Below, piece by piece: positions 17,414 through 25,477 of a stretch of DNA of 64,000 bases. Below the pieces are notes generated by a model. It saw nothing but the letters and a program-made list of their open reading frames with translations, was not told the DNA's origin and made no database searches. Source of the DNA: Pedobacter chinensis (GTDB lineage Bacteria; Bacteroidota; Bacteroidia; Sphingobacteriales; Sphingobacteriaceae); NCBI RefSeq assembly GCF_003339865.1, contig NZ_QPKV01000003.1, forward strand, positions 1,090,840-1,154,839, given 5' to 3'. Numbering within the stretch: the first letter of the stretch is position 1; every line of letters begins with the position of its first letter. The translations under genes and the position numbers were made by a program.

Positions 17414-17570
17414 AAGATAATCATTATTAATGATTTAACCATTTATGAGTATTTATAGAAAGGCATTAGTGTAAATCAAGCATAGTGGGATATACTAATT
17501 ATTAGATTTGAGAGTTGGGGCTTCTGCAGTTTTTGCATCAGGTTCAACAGATTAGATCATATCCCTATTC

Positions 17571-19709
17571 ATGAAAAAAATTTTACTTATTGCTTTGCTG
17601 AGCATGGGCTTGGCATTTGCTGTAAAAGCACAAGCTCCGCAGCAGTTTAATTATCAAGGTGCAGCCAGAAATTCGAATGGAACCCCCATTGCGAACAAAA
17701 GTATTTCATTAAGAATTAGTATTCTTGATGCGTCTGCAACGGGAGCAGCGCAATATTCCGAAGTAAGAAGTGTTACAACAAATTCCACTGGATTATACGC
17801 CATAAGTATAGGTAGCGCTGGTGCAACGTCAACCACAGGTTCTATTGGAGCCGTAACCTGGGGCACAGGTTTAAAATTTGTTAAGATTGAGGTTGATTCA
17901 GATAACGGTTCAAATTTTAGTTTAGCAGGCACTGCTCAATTGTTAAGCGTTCCTTATGCGCTTTATGCCGCTAATGGTCCAAGCGGCCCTCAGGGTCCAG
18001 CAGGTCCTGCTGGCGTTGCAGGTCCCGCTGGTATTCAAGGTGCTCCTGGAGTTAAGGGTGATAAAGGTGATACAGGTCCTGCCGGACCATCTACTGGGGT
18101 GGCAGGAGGGGATTTGACAGGTAATTACCCCAATCCCACTATTGCCGGTTTACAGGGTCAAGTCTTATCTGCTGCTACTCCATCAAATAATCAAGTATTA
18201 TTATATGACGGTAATGCCTGGAAACCAGTAATGCTGGATGTAAGTCAACTGGCAGGAGCAAAATCTCTATCTTCTACAGATTTGAGCATAAGCGCTAATG
18301 GAGCAATTGCATTGTTAAAAGATGTGGTTGTTGATATCAATGCAGGCGCTGTTACAACTGTTAAAATTGCTGATGCTGCCATTACATCTGTTAAAATTGG
18401 AAATAAAGAAGTTAAAAATGTAAATATAGATGACGCTGCAGTTAATACTTTGCAACTCGCTGATGCTTCGGTTACTACTTTGAAACTCGCAGACGGAGCT
18501 GTTACGTCAGTTAAAATCGGGAATAAAGAAGTCAAAAATGTAAATATAGATGATGCTGCTGTTAACACTTTGCAACTTACAGACGGATCTGTAACAACTC
18601 CAAAACTCGCAGATGCATCTGTAACCGTAGCTAAATTAACAAGTGCCGGTGTAAGTGATGCCAATAAAGTTTATATAACCAATGCAATAACTGGCAAGCC
18701 AGAATTAATGAGTATTCCTGTACTGACTAAATCAAATACGTGGGCACTAAGAGGTAACTCTGGTAACATTGATCAAACCAATAATTTTTTAGGAAATACT
18801 GATGATGTGGCAATCAATTTTTTAGTAAATGGCCAAAAATCCGGTCGGTTAGGAAATTCAGCAGATAACAATATATCCTATGGTTATAGAACCCTTATGG
18901 CAAATGTTTCAGGATTTTTTAACAGTGCATTTGGCAAAGAAGCATTATCTGTAAACGTTTCAGGATATGAAAACAGTGCGTTCGGACATCTTGTTTTGCA
19001 ACATAATTTTAGTGGGATCAACAACAATGGATTTGGTTCGCAATCATTGGCAACCAATACAGTCGGTTCAAATAACAGTGCTTTTGGTACGCATACATTA
19101 ATGGCGAATGGTACGGGTGTTGCCAATACAGCAATTGGAAGTTTAGCTTTAGAAACGAGTAACGGGAATAATAATACTGCTTTAGGGTTTTCGTCCGGGA
19201 ACAAAAATAGAGGAAGTGGTAATATCTTTTTAGGAAGTAATGCCGGAAGTACATTGACCAATACCAGTAATACGCTTATTGTAGCCAATAGCAATACAAT
19301 TTATCCTCTACTGTCAGGAAACTTAACAACAGACGGGGGAACGCTAACAATCAATAGTTCTTCAGCAGCCACTGCAACAAGTTATGCTCCGGGCAACTCC
19401 AGCACTTTAAATGTAAACGGATCTGTTTCCGCAAGTATTTTAACACATACTGCGGCAGGTGCTTTAACCCTGGACGCAAGCCACTATACTGTTCGGGTAA
19501 AAAATGCAGGATCGGCAGTAACAATAAATCTGCCGAGCGCAACAAGTTGTAAAGGTAGAATCTATATTATTATAAAAGCACTGTCATCTGGAAACATCAC
19601 CTTTAATACTGCAATATCATTAAATGATGATACCACAACTACAACAATGAGTGGTAGTAAAACTTATACTATTCAAAGTGATGGTACAACCTGGATTTCT
19701 TTAAACTAA
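17571..19709 (+). CDS. large secreted adhesin-like protein with collagen-like and YadA-head-like repeats
   Basis: 712 residues with a signal peptide ending near VKAQA (residue 22). An N-terminal beta domain (about 24-130, starting PQQFNYQGAARNSNG) is common in Bacteroidota surface proteins. Collagen-type Gly-X-Y triplets follow at about 136-173. A duplicated ~40-residue repeat spans about 265-365 (SVKIGNKEVKNVNIDDAAVN occurs twice). Residues about 430-560 carry ~14-residue motifs like the YadA/Hep_Hag head (NSAFGKEAL, NTAIGSLAL, NTALGFSSG). The C-terminal beta domain ends in TYTIQSDGTTWISLN. No type IX sorting domain is seen at its end. It heads a cluster with a CHU_C-type protein and a PorP/SprF protein, pointing to the cell surface. 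Confidence 0.85.
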   Translation: MKKILLIALLSMGLAFAVKAQAPQQFNYQGAARNSNGTPIANKSISLRISILDASATGAAQYSEVRSVTTNSTGLYAISIGSAGATSTTGSIGAVTWGTGLKFVKIEVDSDNGSNFSLAGTAQLLSVPYALYAANGPSGPQGPAGPAGVAGPAGIQGAPGVKGDKGDTGPAGPSTGVAGGDLTGNYPNPTIAGLQGQVLSAATPSNNQVLLYDGNAWKPVMLDVSQLAGAKSLSSTDLSISANGAIALLKDVVVDINAGAVTTVKIADAAITSVKIGNKEVKNVNIDDAAVNTLQLADASVTTLKLADGAVTSVKIGNKEVKNVNIDDAAVNTLQLTDGSVTTPKLADASVTVAKLTSAGVSDANKVYITNAITGKPELMSIPVLTKSNTWALRGNSGNIDQTNNFLGNTDDVAINFLVNGQKSGRLGNSADNNISYGYRTLMANVSGFFNSAFGKEALSVNVSGYENSAFGHLVLQHNFSGINNNGFGSQSLATNTVGSNNSAFGTHTLMANGTGVANTAIGSLALETSNGNNNTALGFSSGNKNRGSGNIFLGSNAGSTLTNTSNTLIVANSNTIYPLLSGNLTTDGGTLTINSSSAATATSYAPGNSSTLNVNGSVSASILTHTAAGALTLDASHYTVRVKNAGSAVTINLPSATSCKGRIYIIIKALSSGNITFNTAISLNDDTTTTTMSGSKTYTIQSDGTTWISLN

Positions 19710-19798
19710 AGAATATGAAACCATCATGATTTTTCAAACCACACAGTGGTATGAATAAATCTGATAGCTTCATCACAATTAAAAACAAATTTATACGG

Positions 19799-20302
19799 AT
19801 GAAAAAAACATACTACCTGTTTATTTTCTCATGTTTGATGTTTTTAGGAAAAAACCTTAAAGCACAAAATCTGCCCTATGCTATAAATTCGGCAGGTGGA
19901 TATGGTAAAATCAATAATCAGTTATACGATTTCAGTATTGGCGAAATGGTTTTGATACAGACTTTTCAAGCCAGTGATATAAGCTTAACACAGGGTTTTT
20001 TACAACCTTTTTTATTGATCCAGACATCTGCCGATGTGGCTATTGTAAACAATATTCTTACGCCTAATGGCGATGGAAAAAATGATTTTTTCTTTATTAA
20101 TGGCTTGGAGAAATATCCAGCTAACAAGCTGACCATTTTTGATAGGGGCGGAAGAAAATTGTATTCAACTGCCAATTATCAAAACAATTGGGATGGTTAC
20201 TTTAATGGAAAGCCCTTAATGGAGGATACATATTATTACATCCTGGATTTAGGTGTTGACGGAACAATTAAAGGGTTTATATCAATTTTATATAAGAAAT
20301 AA
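19799..20302 (+). CDS. small secreted protein with gliding-motility-type C-terminal domain (T9SS type B)
   Basis: 167 residues from the ATG at 19799, which begins a good signal peptide (MKKTYYLFIFSCLMFLGKNL); the frame from 19751 only adds a non-signal leader. The C-terminal ~85 residues carry the CHU_C/type B sorting signature: NILTPNGDGKNDFFFINGLE, then KLTIFDRGGRKLY, then NWDGYFNGKPL, then TYYYIL. This domain normally ends very large surface proteins and directs them through the type IX system. Here almost no passenger precedes it, only a ~65-residue beta segment (YAINSAGGYGKINNQLYDFS). It sits between an adhesin without such a domain and a PorP/SprF gene. Confidence 0.85.
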   Translation: MKKTYYLFIFSCLMFLGKNLKAQNLPYAINSAGGYGKINNQLYDFSIGEMVLIQTFQASDISLTQGFLQPFLLIQTSADVAIVNNILTPNGDGKNDFFFINGLEKYPANKLTIFDRGGRKLYSTANYQNNWDGYFNGKPLMEDTYYYILDLGVDGTIKGFISILYKK

Positions 20303-20315
20303 CAACGTGAGAAAG

Positions 20316-21197
20316 ATGAAATTTTATTTATGTGGCTTGTTGTTATTGTTAATTACACCAGCCTTTGGTCAACTAAATCCGATGGGTAGCGTTTATTACC
20401 AAAACCAATTTCTGGCAAACCCTGCAATGGCAGGAGTAGAAAATGGTTTAACTTTAAACGGTGCTTTTAAAGCCCAGTGGCTGGGTGTAGATGGTGCACC
20501 CAAAATTCAATATATTACCGGTGATTATGGAATGGAAAGCAATAAGGTTGGCCTCGGTGCACTTATTTACAACGAAACCGCTGGTGTAATAAACAGATTA
20601 CGGGCAACAGTTAGCTATGCCTATCATTTACCACTCAATAGTGGCTCAAGCTTCTTAGATTTCGGTTTATCTGCCGGAGTGATGAATGAGTATGTGAACA
20701 TGGGAAAGGTTAAAGGTGATTTCACTGATGATGTCCTCAATAGTTTCAATGATCGCCGAATGTATCTGGATGGCGATTTCGGAATGGCTTATCGTATGGA
20801 TAAGCTGACTTTACAGGGAACATTACCCAACCTTAAGCGTTTTTTTAAGAGGGATGTATTGAGAAATGTTGTAGACCGGTCAATCTATTTTATTGCAGCG
20901 GGTTATAAATTTACAACCACCAATGTGATTAACAGTATTGAGCCCAAACTGGTTTACAGGGGCGTACAAAATTACAATGGTATTTTTGATGTAGGTATCA
21001 ATCTTCAATTTCTAGAGAATAGGTTTATGTTAAATGGAATTTATCACAGTACCAATAGCCTTACCGCTGGTTTTGGAGCAAATTATAAAGAACAGTTTTT
21101 GATTTTATTCCAATACACAACCAATACTTCTCAAATGAGAAATTATAGTAATGGCGAGTTTGAAATCGGTTTAAGATATAATTTCAAAAATCAATAG
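20316..21197 (+). CDS. PorP/SprF family type IX secretion membrane protein
   Basis: 293 residues; signal peptide MKFYLCGLLLLLITPAFGQ, then the family's opening motif (LNPMGSVYYQNQFLANPAMAG) and a repetitive beta-strand outer-membrane barrel ending in an aromatic-rich strand (FEIGLRYNFKNQ). PorP/SprF proteins pair with type B C-terminal domains and are needed to deliver or hold those cargo proteins at the surface; the gene just upstream encodes such a domain. Start chosen at ATG 20316; a GTG 9 bp upstream is possible. The gene follows the CHU_C-type gene by 13 bp and ends at a strong bidirectional terminator. Confidence 0.9.
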   Translation: MKFYLCGLLLLLITPAFGQLNPMGSVYYQNQFLANPAMAGVENGLTLNGAFKAQWLGVDGAPKIQYITGDYGMESNKVGLGALIYNETAGVINRLRATVSYAYHLPLNSGSSFLDFGLSAGVMNEYVNMGKVKGDFTDDVLNSFNDRRMYLDGDFGMAYRMDKLTLQGTLPNLKRFFKRDVLRNVVDRSIYFIAAGYKFTTTNVINSIEPKLVYRGVQNYNGIFDVGINLQFLENRFMLNGIYHSTNSLTAGFGANYKEQFLILFQYTTNTSQMRNYSNGEFEIGLRYNFKNQ

Positions 21198-21201
21198 AAA
21201 C

Positions 21202-21254
21202 AAAAAGGTTGTCCAAAAGTCTCATTCAATTGCTTTTTGGACAACCTTTTTAAT
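21202..21254. terminator. strong bidirectional terminator
   Basis: About 17-bp stem (AAAAAGGTTGTCCAAAAG with CTTTTTGGACAACCTTTTT) around a 12-nt loop, A-rich before and T-rich after. It serves the converging PorP/SprF gene and the coiled-coil gene at 21259. Confidence 0.85.
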
Positions 21255-21258
21255 TTTT

Positions 21259-21870
21259 TTATCTGCCTCTGGCATCATCCCATTTATTTCTCTCGTCCTG
21301 GAGTTCACGTGCAAGTTTCATCTCTTTGTCCTTGGCTTTAACTTTGTGCGCCTGGAATTCGTCGGCCACTTCCTGATAAAGTTGTGTTCGGTATGTAGCC
21401 TCTCTTCTATATTTTCCAGATTGAAAAATCACAATTGCCAAAGCTGCACCAAGCACAAGAATAATGGCCCATACTATAGTGTTGTAAGTGCCTTTTTCAA
21501 ATGATATGCCCAAAAACTTGATCTCATTAACAGATGCTGTAGCGTTGGCTAAAGAACTTTCTTTTCCTGAAACTTCTCCTTTTAAACTTGAAATATTGTC
21601 TGATTGTGCTTTAATTTCCTTTCGGGCATCTTGTAGTTGCTTGCGCTCTTTTCTTAAGGTGTCATTTACGCTCTTCCATAAAGAAGTTAACCTGGATGGA
21701 TTAATCAGCTTTGCACCATACAAGCTTTTGGATTTTTTTAACATAAATTCATACTGACCGTTTAATGATGGATCGGTATTCTTCGAAGTATCAGGTAGAA
21801 CTTGTCCAAATGCAACGTTTAAAAATAGCATAGCTCCTAAAAACAATAGCGTGTGTTTAATTTTCTGCAT
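21259..21870 (-). CDS. signal-peptide coiled-coil membrane protein of unknown function
   Basis: 203 residues. Signal peptide MQKIKHTLLFLGAMLFLNVAFGQ; a periplasmic coiled coil at about 65-115 (KERKQLQDARKEIKAQSDNI); one transmembrane helix near 132-152 (WAIILVLGAALAIVIF); then a cytoplasmic basic coiled coil to the end. Relatives in Bacteroidota databases are often labelled 'tRNA (guanine-N1)-methyltransferase', but nothing here resembles TrmD: there is no SPOUT knot or SAM site. A structural or scaffold role in the inner membrane is plausible from the layout only. Single gene ending at the shared terminator. Confidence 0.75.
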   Translation of the reverse strand: MQKIKHTLLFLGAMLFLNVAFGQVLPDTSKNTDPSLNGQYEFMLKKSKSLYGAKLINPSRLTSLWKSVNDTLRKERKQLQDARKEIKAQSDNISSLKGEVSGKESSLANATASVNEIKFLGISFEKGTYNTIVWAIILVLGAALAIVIFQSGKYRREATYRTQLYQEVADEFQAHKVKAKDKEMKLARELQDERNKWDDARGR

Positions 21871-22022
21871 AGTTTAAATATAGGTGTTAGAATGTAAAAC
21901 TACATTTTTATATATTTCTTAACCAATTATATTTTATTTAAAAGGTTAAGAGAATGAATAAACTGTTTTTGTTAAAATAACAATTTTATCTAAGTTTTAT
22001 TATAAATTAATTCACTATAGGT

Positions 22023-22030
22023 TACATTTG
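22023..22030 (+). promoter_or_regulatory. -7 element before the prephenate dehydrogenase gene
   Basis: TACATTTG fits TAnnTTTG; the ATG at 22035 is only 4 bp further. No clear TTTG is seen at the right upstream distance. Confidence 0.4.
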
Positions 22031-22034
22031 TTTC

Positions 22035-23291
22035 ATGCAAATAGGAATTATCGGTTTAGGCGATATGGGCAGATTATATGCAATATCGTTTGTAAACGCT
22101 GGTTATAAGGTATGCGGGGCGGATATGCCTTTACGTTTTACAGATTTAAAAAATGAACTTGAACCAAAAGGAATTGAAGTATTGATTGATGGTCATGAAG
22201 TGGCCAGAAAGTCTGATTTTATTATCTATTGTGTTGAAGCTGAGAAAATTGATGAAGTAGTGGCCACCCTTGCACGCTCTACAAAGTTTGGTGCAATTGT
22301 TTCCGGGCAAACATCTGTTAAACATCCTGAAATTGCTGCTTTTGAGAAACATCTTCCGGAGGATACGCAAATTGTAACATGCCATTCTTTACATGGGCCT
22401 GCTTTTAGTCCTGAAGGGCAAACGTTGGTTGTGGTTCGCCATCGTGCAACGGATGAAGTTTATGGAAAAGCATTAGAAATTTATAAATCTCTGAAATCAA
22501 ACATCATTGAGATGGATGATTACCGGGAGCATGACAGAATTGTTGCCGATACGCAGGCGGTTACACATATGGGTTTCGAAAGTATGGGCTCGGCATGGAA
22601 AAATGCAGGTTTTTTCCCCTGGGATAATCCGGCTTATGCGGGCGGAATAGATAATGTCAAAATTTTAACCACCCTGAGGATTTTTAGCTACAAATCTCAT
22701 ATTTATGCCGGTTTAGCCATCCTAAATCCCTACGCTCAAAAGCAAGTTAAATATTATGCACAGGCAGAGTCTGAATTATATAAACTGATGATTTGTGAAA
22801 ATGAAACCGAATTCAGGGAAAAGATTTATGCTGCCCGCGATTTTGTTTTTCATGAAAGCAGAACACTTTTGCTTTTGGATGATAAGATCATGAAAGAATT
22901 TAGCTTGTCTGATTCTGAACATAAACAGAAACCAAACTCGCATTTAAGTTTGTTGAGTATGGTTTACGCCTGGTATAAAATGGGCGTTAACCCTTATGAT
23001 AATTTGATTTGCCAAACGCCGCCATTTAAACTGAGATTAGGTATTGCCGAATATCTTTTCAAAAATGAAGAAATGCTCGAAGAATCCATACGAACTGCCT
23101 TGTACGATAAATCGATCAGGGGTGATGATCTGGAATTTCATACGGCGGTGCACGAATGGGCATCAATTATAGGGTATGGAGATTTAAAAGGATATAAAGA
23201 ACATTTCGAAGCTGCTAAATCATTTTTTGCTAATCGTTTAAATGACGGACGTGATTTAAGTGCAGAAATGATTAGAAGATTAGGAAAGTAA
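22035..23291 (+). CDS. prephenate dehydrogenase, fungal Tyr1-like
   Basis: 418 residues. It opens with a Rossmann motif (IGIIGLGDMGRLYAISF) and continues with blocks I associate with Saccharomyces Tyr1: SDFIIYCVEA, VSGQTSVKHPEIAAFEKHLP, TCHSLHGP, HDRIVADTQAVTHMGFESMG, RIFSYKSHIYAGLAILNP, PNSHLSLLSMV and RTALYDKSIRGDDLEF. The reaction is NAD(P)-dependent oxidative decarboxylation of prephenate to 4-hydroxyphenylpyruvate in tyrosine synthesis. The usual bacterial TyrA is shorter and often fused to chorismate mutase or ACT domains; neither is present. The gene stands alone between terminator and repeat, not with other aro genes. Confidence 0.82.
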   Translation: MQIGIIGLGDMGRLYAISFVNAGYKVCGADMPLRFTDLKNELEPKGIEVLIDGHEVARKSDFIIYCVEAEKIDEVVATLARSTKFGAIVSGQTSVKHPEIAAFEKHLPEDTQIVTCHSLHGPAFSPEGQTLVVVRHRATDEVYGKALEIYKSLKSNIIEMDDYREHDRIVADTQAVTHMGFESMGSAWKNAGFFPWDNPAYAGGIDNVKILTTLRIFSYKSHIYAGLAILNPYAQKQVKYYAQAESELYKLMICENETEFREKIYAARDFVFHESRTLLLLDDKIMKEFSLSDSEHKQKPNSHLSLLSMVYAWYKMGVNPYDNLICQTPPFKLRLGIAEYLFKNEEMLEESIRTALYDKSIRGDDLEFHTAVHEWASIIGYGDLKGYKEHFEAAKSFFANRLNDGRDLSAEMIRRLGK

Positions 23292-23310
23292 TTGATTTAA
23301 ACACGAGTGG

Positions 23311-23418
23311 TTGTCATGCTAACCTGTAGCGGAAAGCTACGAAGTAAATTTATTTTGCAAGTGTAAATATCAATCTTAAAAGGTCTTGTAGCTACTTCGT
23401 GGTGAGCATCTTTTCTGC
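23311..23418. repeat. imperfect long palindromic repeat
   Basis: Outer arms GTCATGCTAACC and GGTGAGCATC, and inner arms GCTACGAAGTA and TAGCTACTTCGT, are inverted around an AT-rich centre. This is the layout of the palindromic dispersed repeats also seen at 3.8-4.0 and 47.8-48.1 kb, though the inner sequence differs. Confidence 0.5.
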
Positions 23419-23483
23419 TATTAAGGTTCTGAAACAGATTTAAGTGATGATATTTCTAAATACATTCATTCAAAATTAATTCT

Positions 23484-23491
23484 TAACTTTG
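23484..23491 (+). promoter_or_regulatory. -7 element of the toxin-antitoxin operon
   Basis: TAACTTTG fits TAnnTTTG, and the antitoxin ATG follows 5 bp later, so the mRNA would have almost no leader. Confidence 0.45.
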
Positions 23492-23496
23492 TTATT

Positions 23497-23736
23497 ATGA
23501 CTACTTTAACTGTAAAAATAGATAATAAAAAAACAGAAAAGGCCGTGAAAGCAGTTTTAGATGCTTTAGGATTGAGTTATGCTGAAGATAAAGGAATAAA
23601 AAAAGCTCAAGAACCATTAAATAATGCTGAGCAAGCAATGTTTAATCGTTTAAAAAACTCTTTTGAACAGATTAAACTTCATCAAGAAGGAAAGATAAAG
23701 CTTAGGGATGCTAGAGAACTTTTAGATGAATTATAA
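23497..23736 (+). CDS. type II antitoxin (partner of the RelE/ParE-type toxin)
   Basis: 79 residues: an N-terminal strand/helix segment (TTLTVKIDNKKTEKAVKAVL) and a charged helical C-terminal half (FEQIKLHQEGKIKLRDARELLDEL) of the kind that wraps a RelE/ParE toxin. The N-terminal part resembles small DUF2683-type antitoxins of Bacteroidota; the DNA-binding fold is not obvious. The gene overlaps the toxin start by 11 bp, so the pair is translationally coupled. Such antitoxins normally repress their own promoter with the toxin as co-repressor; no operator dyad is evident here. Confidence 0.72.
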   Translation: MTTLTVKIDNKKTEKAVKAVLDALGLSYAEDKGIKKAQEPLNNAEQAMFNRLKNSFEQIKLHQEGKIKLRDARELLDEL

Positions 23737-24058
23737 TGTTAAAACAATACCCGATTTTGACAAAGAAGCAAAAAGGATTGCAAAAAAGCATAAATCAATT
23801 AAATATGATATTTCAGACTTAATTGATAATCTTGAAGTTAATCCAACTTTAGGCATTCATCTCGGACAGAATGTTTACAAAATTCGCATGGCTATTTCCG
23901 ACACGAATAAGGGGAAATCTGGTGGCGCTAGAATAATTACTTATGTTTTGTTAGACGATGAAACTGTATTTTTAGCTGACATTTATTTGAAAAGTGAGCA
24001 TGATACTGTTGATGTGAATAGGGTTATACTGCGGTTAAAGGATGCAGGGATAATTTAA
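23726..24058 (+). CDS. RelE/ParE-type toxin
   Basis: 110 residues with the layout of the RelE/ParE fold: an N-terminal helix pair with the opening (VKTIPDFDKEAKRIAKKHKS, then DISDLIDNLEVNPTLGIHLG), then strands with KIRMAI, GARIITYVLL and VFLADIYLK and a C-terminal helix. Most relatives cut mRNA on the ribosome; ParE-like ones inhibit gyrase, and this sequence does not settle which. The insertion NKGKSGGAR in the central loop is typical of the Bacteroidota subgroup. Cotranscribed with the overlapping antitoxin. Confidence 0.78.
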   Translation: MNYNVKTIPDFDKEAKRIAKKHKSIKYDISDLIDNLEVNPTLGIHLGQNVYKIRMAISDTNKGKSGGARIITYVLLDDETVFLADIYLKSEHDTVDVNRVILRLKDAGII

Positions 24059-24145
24059 CAGTAAATCTAATCTTAAATAATTTTAATTCATTCAAAATCC
24101 TATTTTATCCCCTTAATATATAGACTTTATTTTATTCACTCAATC

Positions 24146-24178
24146 TTTCGTTTCCATAAAACAAGTGCATTATATTTG
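24146..24178 (+). promoter_or_regulatory. promoter of the TauE/DUF1634 operon, possibly leaderless
   Basis: TATATTTG at 24171-24178 with TTTCG 20 bp upstream. The ATG lies 5 bp after the -7 element, about where transcription should start, so the mRNA may have no 5' leader. Confidence 0.5.
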
Positions 24179-24183
24179 CCCGC

Positions 24184-25017
24184 ATGTCGGTATTGCTGTT
24201 TACCATTATCGTTTTATTGGGCGCTTTTTTAGCTGGTTTGCTAGGTTCGTTAACCGGTTTGGGCGGTGGTGTAATCATCATTCCTTTGCTAACCCTGGCG
24301 CTTGGTGTTGATATTCATTATGCTATTGGCGCCTCCATCGTTTCTGTTATTGCAACATCTTCAGGTTCTGCCGCGGCTTATGTTAAAGAGGGAATCACTA
24401 ATATTCGGATAGGGATGTTCCTCGAAATTGCTACCACGGTAGGGGCTATTTGTGGGGCGATTGTTGCTGTATATCTTAATGCGAATTACATTGCTATTAT
24501 ATTTGGTTGCATTTTGATTTTTTCGGCCATCATGACGCTTAAGAAAAAAGTAGATCATACTACTTTAGATAATACCGATAAATGGGCTAAATTTTTTAAA
24601 CTGAACAGCACCTATCCCGATAAAGGAATTGACCATCCTTATGCGGTAAAAAACGTTCCTGGTGGTTTTTTAATGATGCTTTTTGCTGGAACGCTATCCG
24701 GGTTGTTGGGTATTGGAAGTGGCGCATTGAAAGTTATTGCGATGGACAACATTATGCGGCTACCATTTAAAGTATCTACAACAACGAGTAACTTCATGAT
24801 GGGTGTAACAGCCGCTGCAAGTGCTATTGTTTATTTACATCGTGGTCAGATTGATCCGGGAATCGCCATGCCGGTTTGCATTGGTGTTTTAACAGGCGCA
24901 TCAGTAGGGTCAAAAGTGTTATTAAAAACCAAAACAGATAAACTCAAAATTATTTTTGCAATTGTAGTTACATTTTTAGCATTGCAAATGATATATAAAG
25001 GAATAAGTGGTTTGTAA
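24184..25017 (+). CDS. TauE/SafE family membrane transporter
   Basis: 277 residues, about eight hydrophobic helices in two related halves. The family's glycine-rich signatures occur twice: GLLGSLTGLGGGVIIIPLL near 17-36 and GTLSGLLGIGSGALKV near 170-186. TauE/SafE proteins are proposed inner-membrane exporters or facilitators of sulfite, sulfoacetate and other organosulfur or C2 anions; the substrate here is unknown. The next gene (DUF1634) begins at the base after the stop codon, a pairing seen widely with this family, so the two products probably act together. Confidence 0.88.
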   Translation: MSVLLFTIIVLLGAFLAGLLGSLTGLGGGVIIIPLLTLALGVDIHYAIGASIVSVIATSSGSAAAYVKEGITNIRIGMFLEIATTVGAICGAIVAVYLNANYIAIIFGCILIFSAIMTLKKKVDHTTLDNTDKWAKFFKLNSTYPDKGIDHPYAVKNVPGGFLMMLFAGTLSGLLGIGSGALKVIAMDNIMRLPFKVSTTTSNFMMGVTAAASAIVYLHRGQIDPGIAMPVCIGVLTGASVGSKVLLKTKTDKLKIIFAIVVTFLALQMIYKGISGL

Positions 25018-25413
25018 ATGGGTACAGTTAAAAAAGAAAATATTAACGATAAGGATATTCAAATCATTTTGGGCACACTATTACGTGCTGGTGTAATTAT
25101 TTCTATGGGTATCGTATTAATAGGCGGCATCATTTTCCTGATTCATAATAAAGGAGTGATTACCGATTATAAAGTATTCAGGCCTGAGCTTTCCAAATTT
25201 TCTTCAATTGCTGCAATTTTCAAAGGTGTTTCTACATTTCATGGCGATGCAATCGTGCAATTTGGCATTCTCATGCTGATCTTTACACCAATAGCCCGCA
25301 TAGTTTTCGCTATTTTTAGCTTTTTAATTGAAAAAGACTACTTGTATGTGATCATTGGATTTATCATTTTAGCGATCATAACCATCAGTTTAAATGGTGG
25401 TTTGGCACACTAA
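25018..25413 (+). CDS. DUF1634 membrane protein
   Basis: 131 residues with three hydrophobic helices (about 22-46, 80-102 and 108-127). The first contains LLRAGVIISMGIVLIGG, and HGDAIVQFGILMLIFTPIARI precedes the second, the pattern of the DUF1634 family. The ATG directly abuts the stop of the TauE gene, so translation is coupled. The biochemical role is unknown; frequent linkage to TauE/SafE genes suggests an accessory subunit, which is inference. Confidence 0.85.
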   Translation: MGTVKKENINDKDIQIILGTLLRAGVIISMGIVLIGGIIFLIHNKGVITDYKVFRPELSKFSSIAAIFKGVSTFHGDAIVQFGILMLIFTPIARIVFAIFSFLIEKDYLYVIIGFIILAIITISLNGGLAH

Positions 25414-25477
25414 CTTTCCTTTTTCGGTTAAATCCCATCGTATCAGCAATTTATTTGAAAAAATATTTCGCTAACTA

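Noticed and set aside
18245..18664. 139-codon minus-strand frame inside the adhesin gene
   Set aside because: Antisense shadow of a repetitive, Ala/Thr/Val-rich coding region; its translation just mirrors the repeats.
18884..19294. 136-codon minus-strand frame inside the adhesin gene
   Set aside because: Same reason; Leu/Pro/Val low-complexity translation from the head-repeat region.
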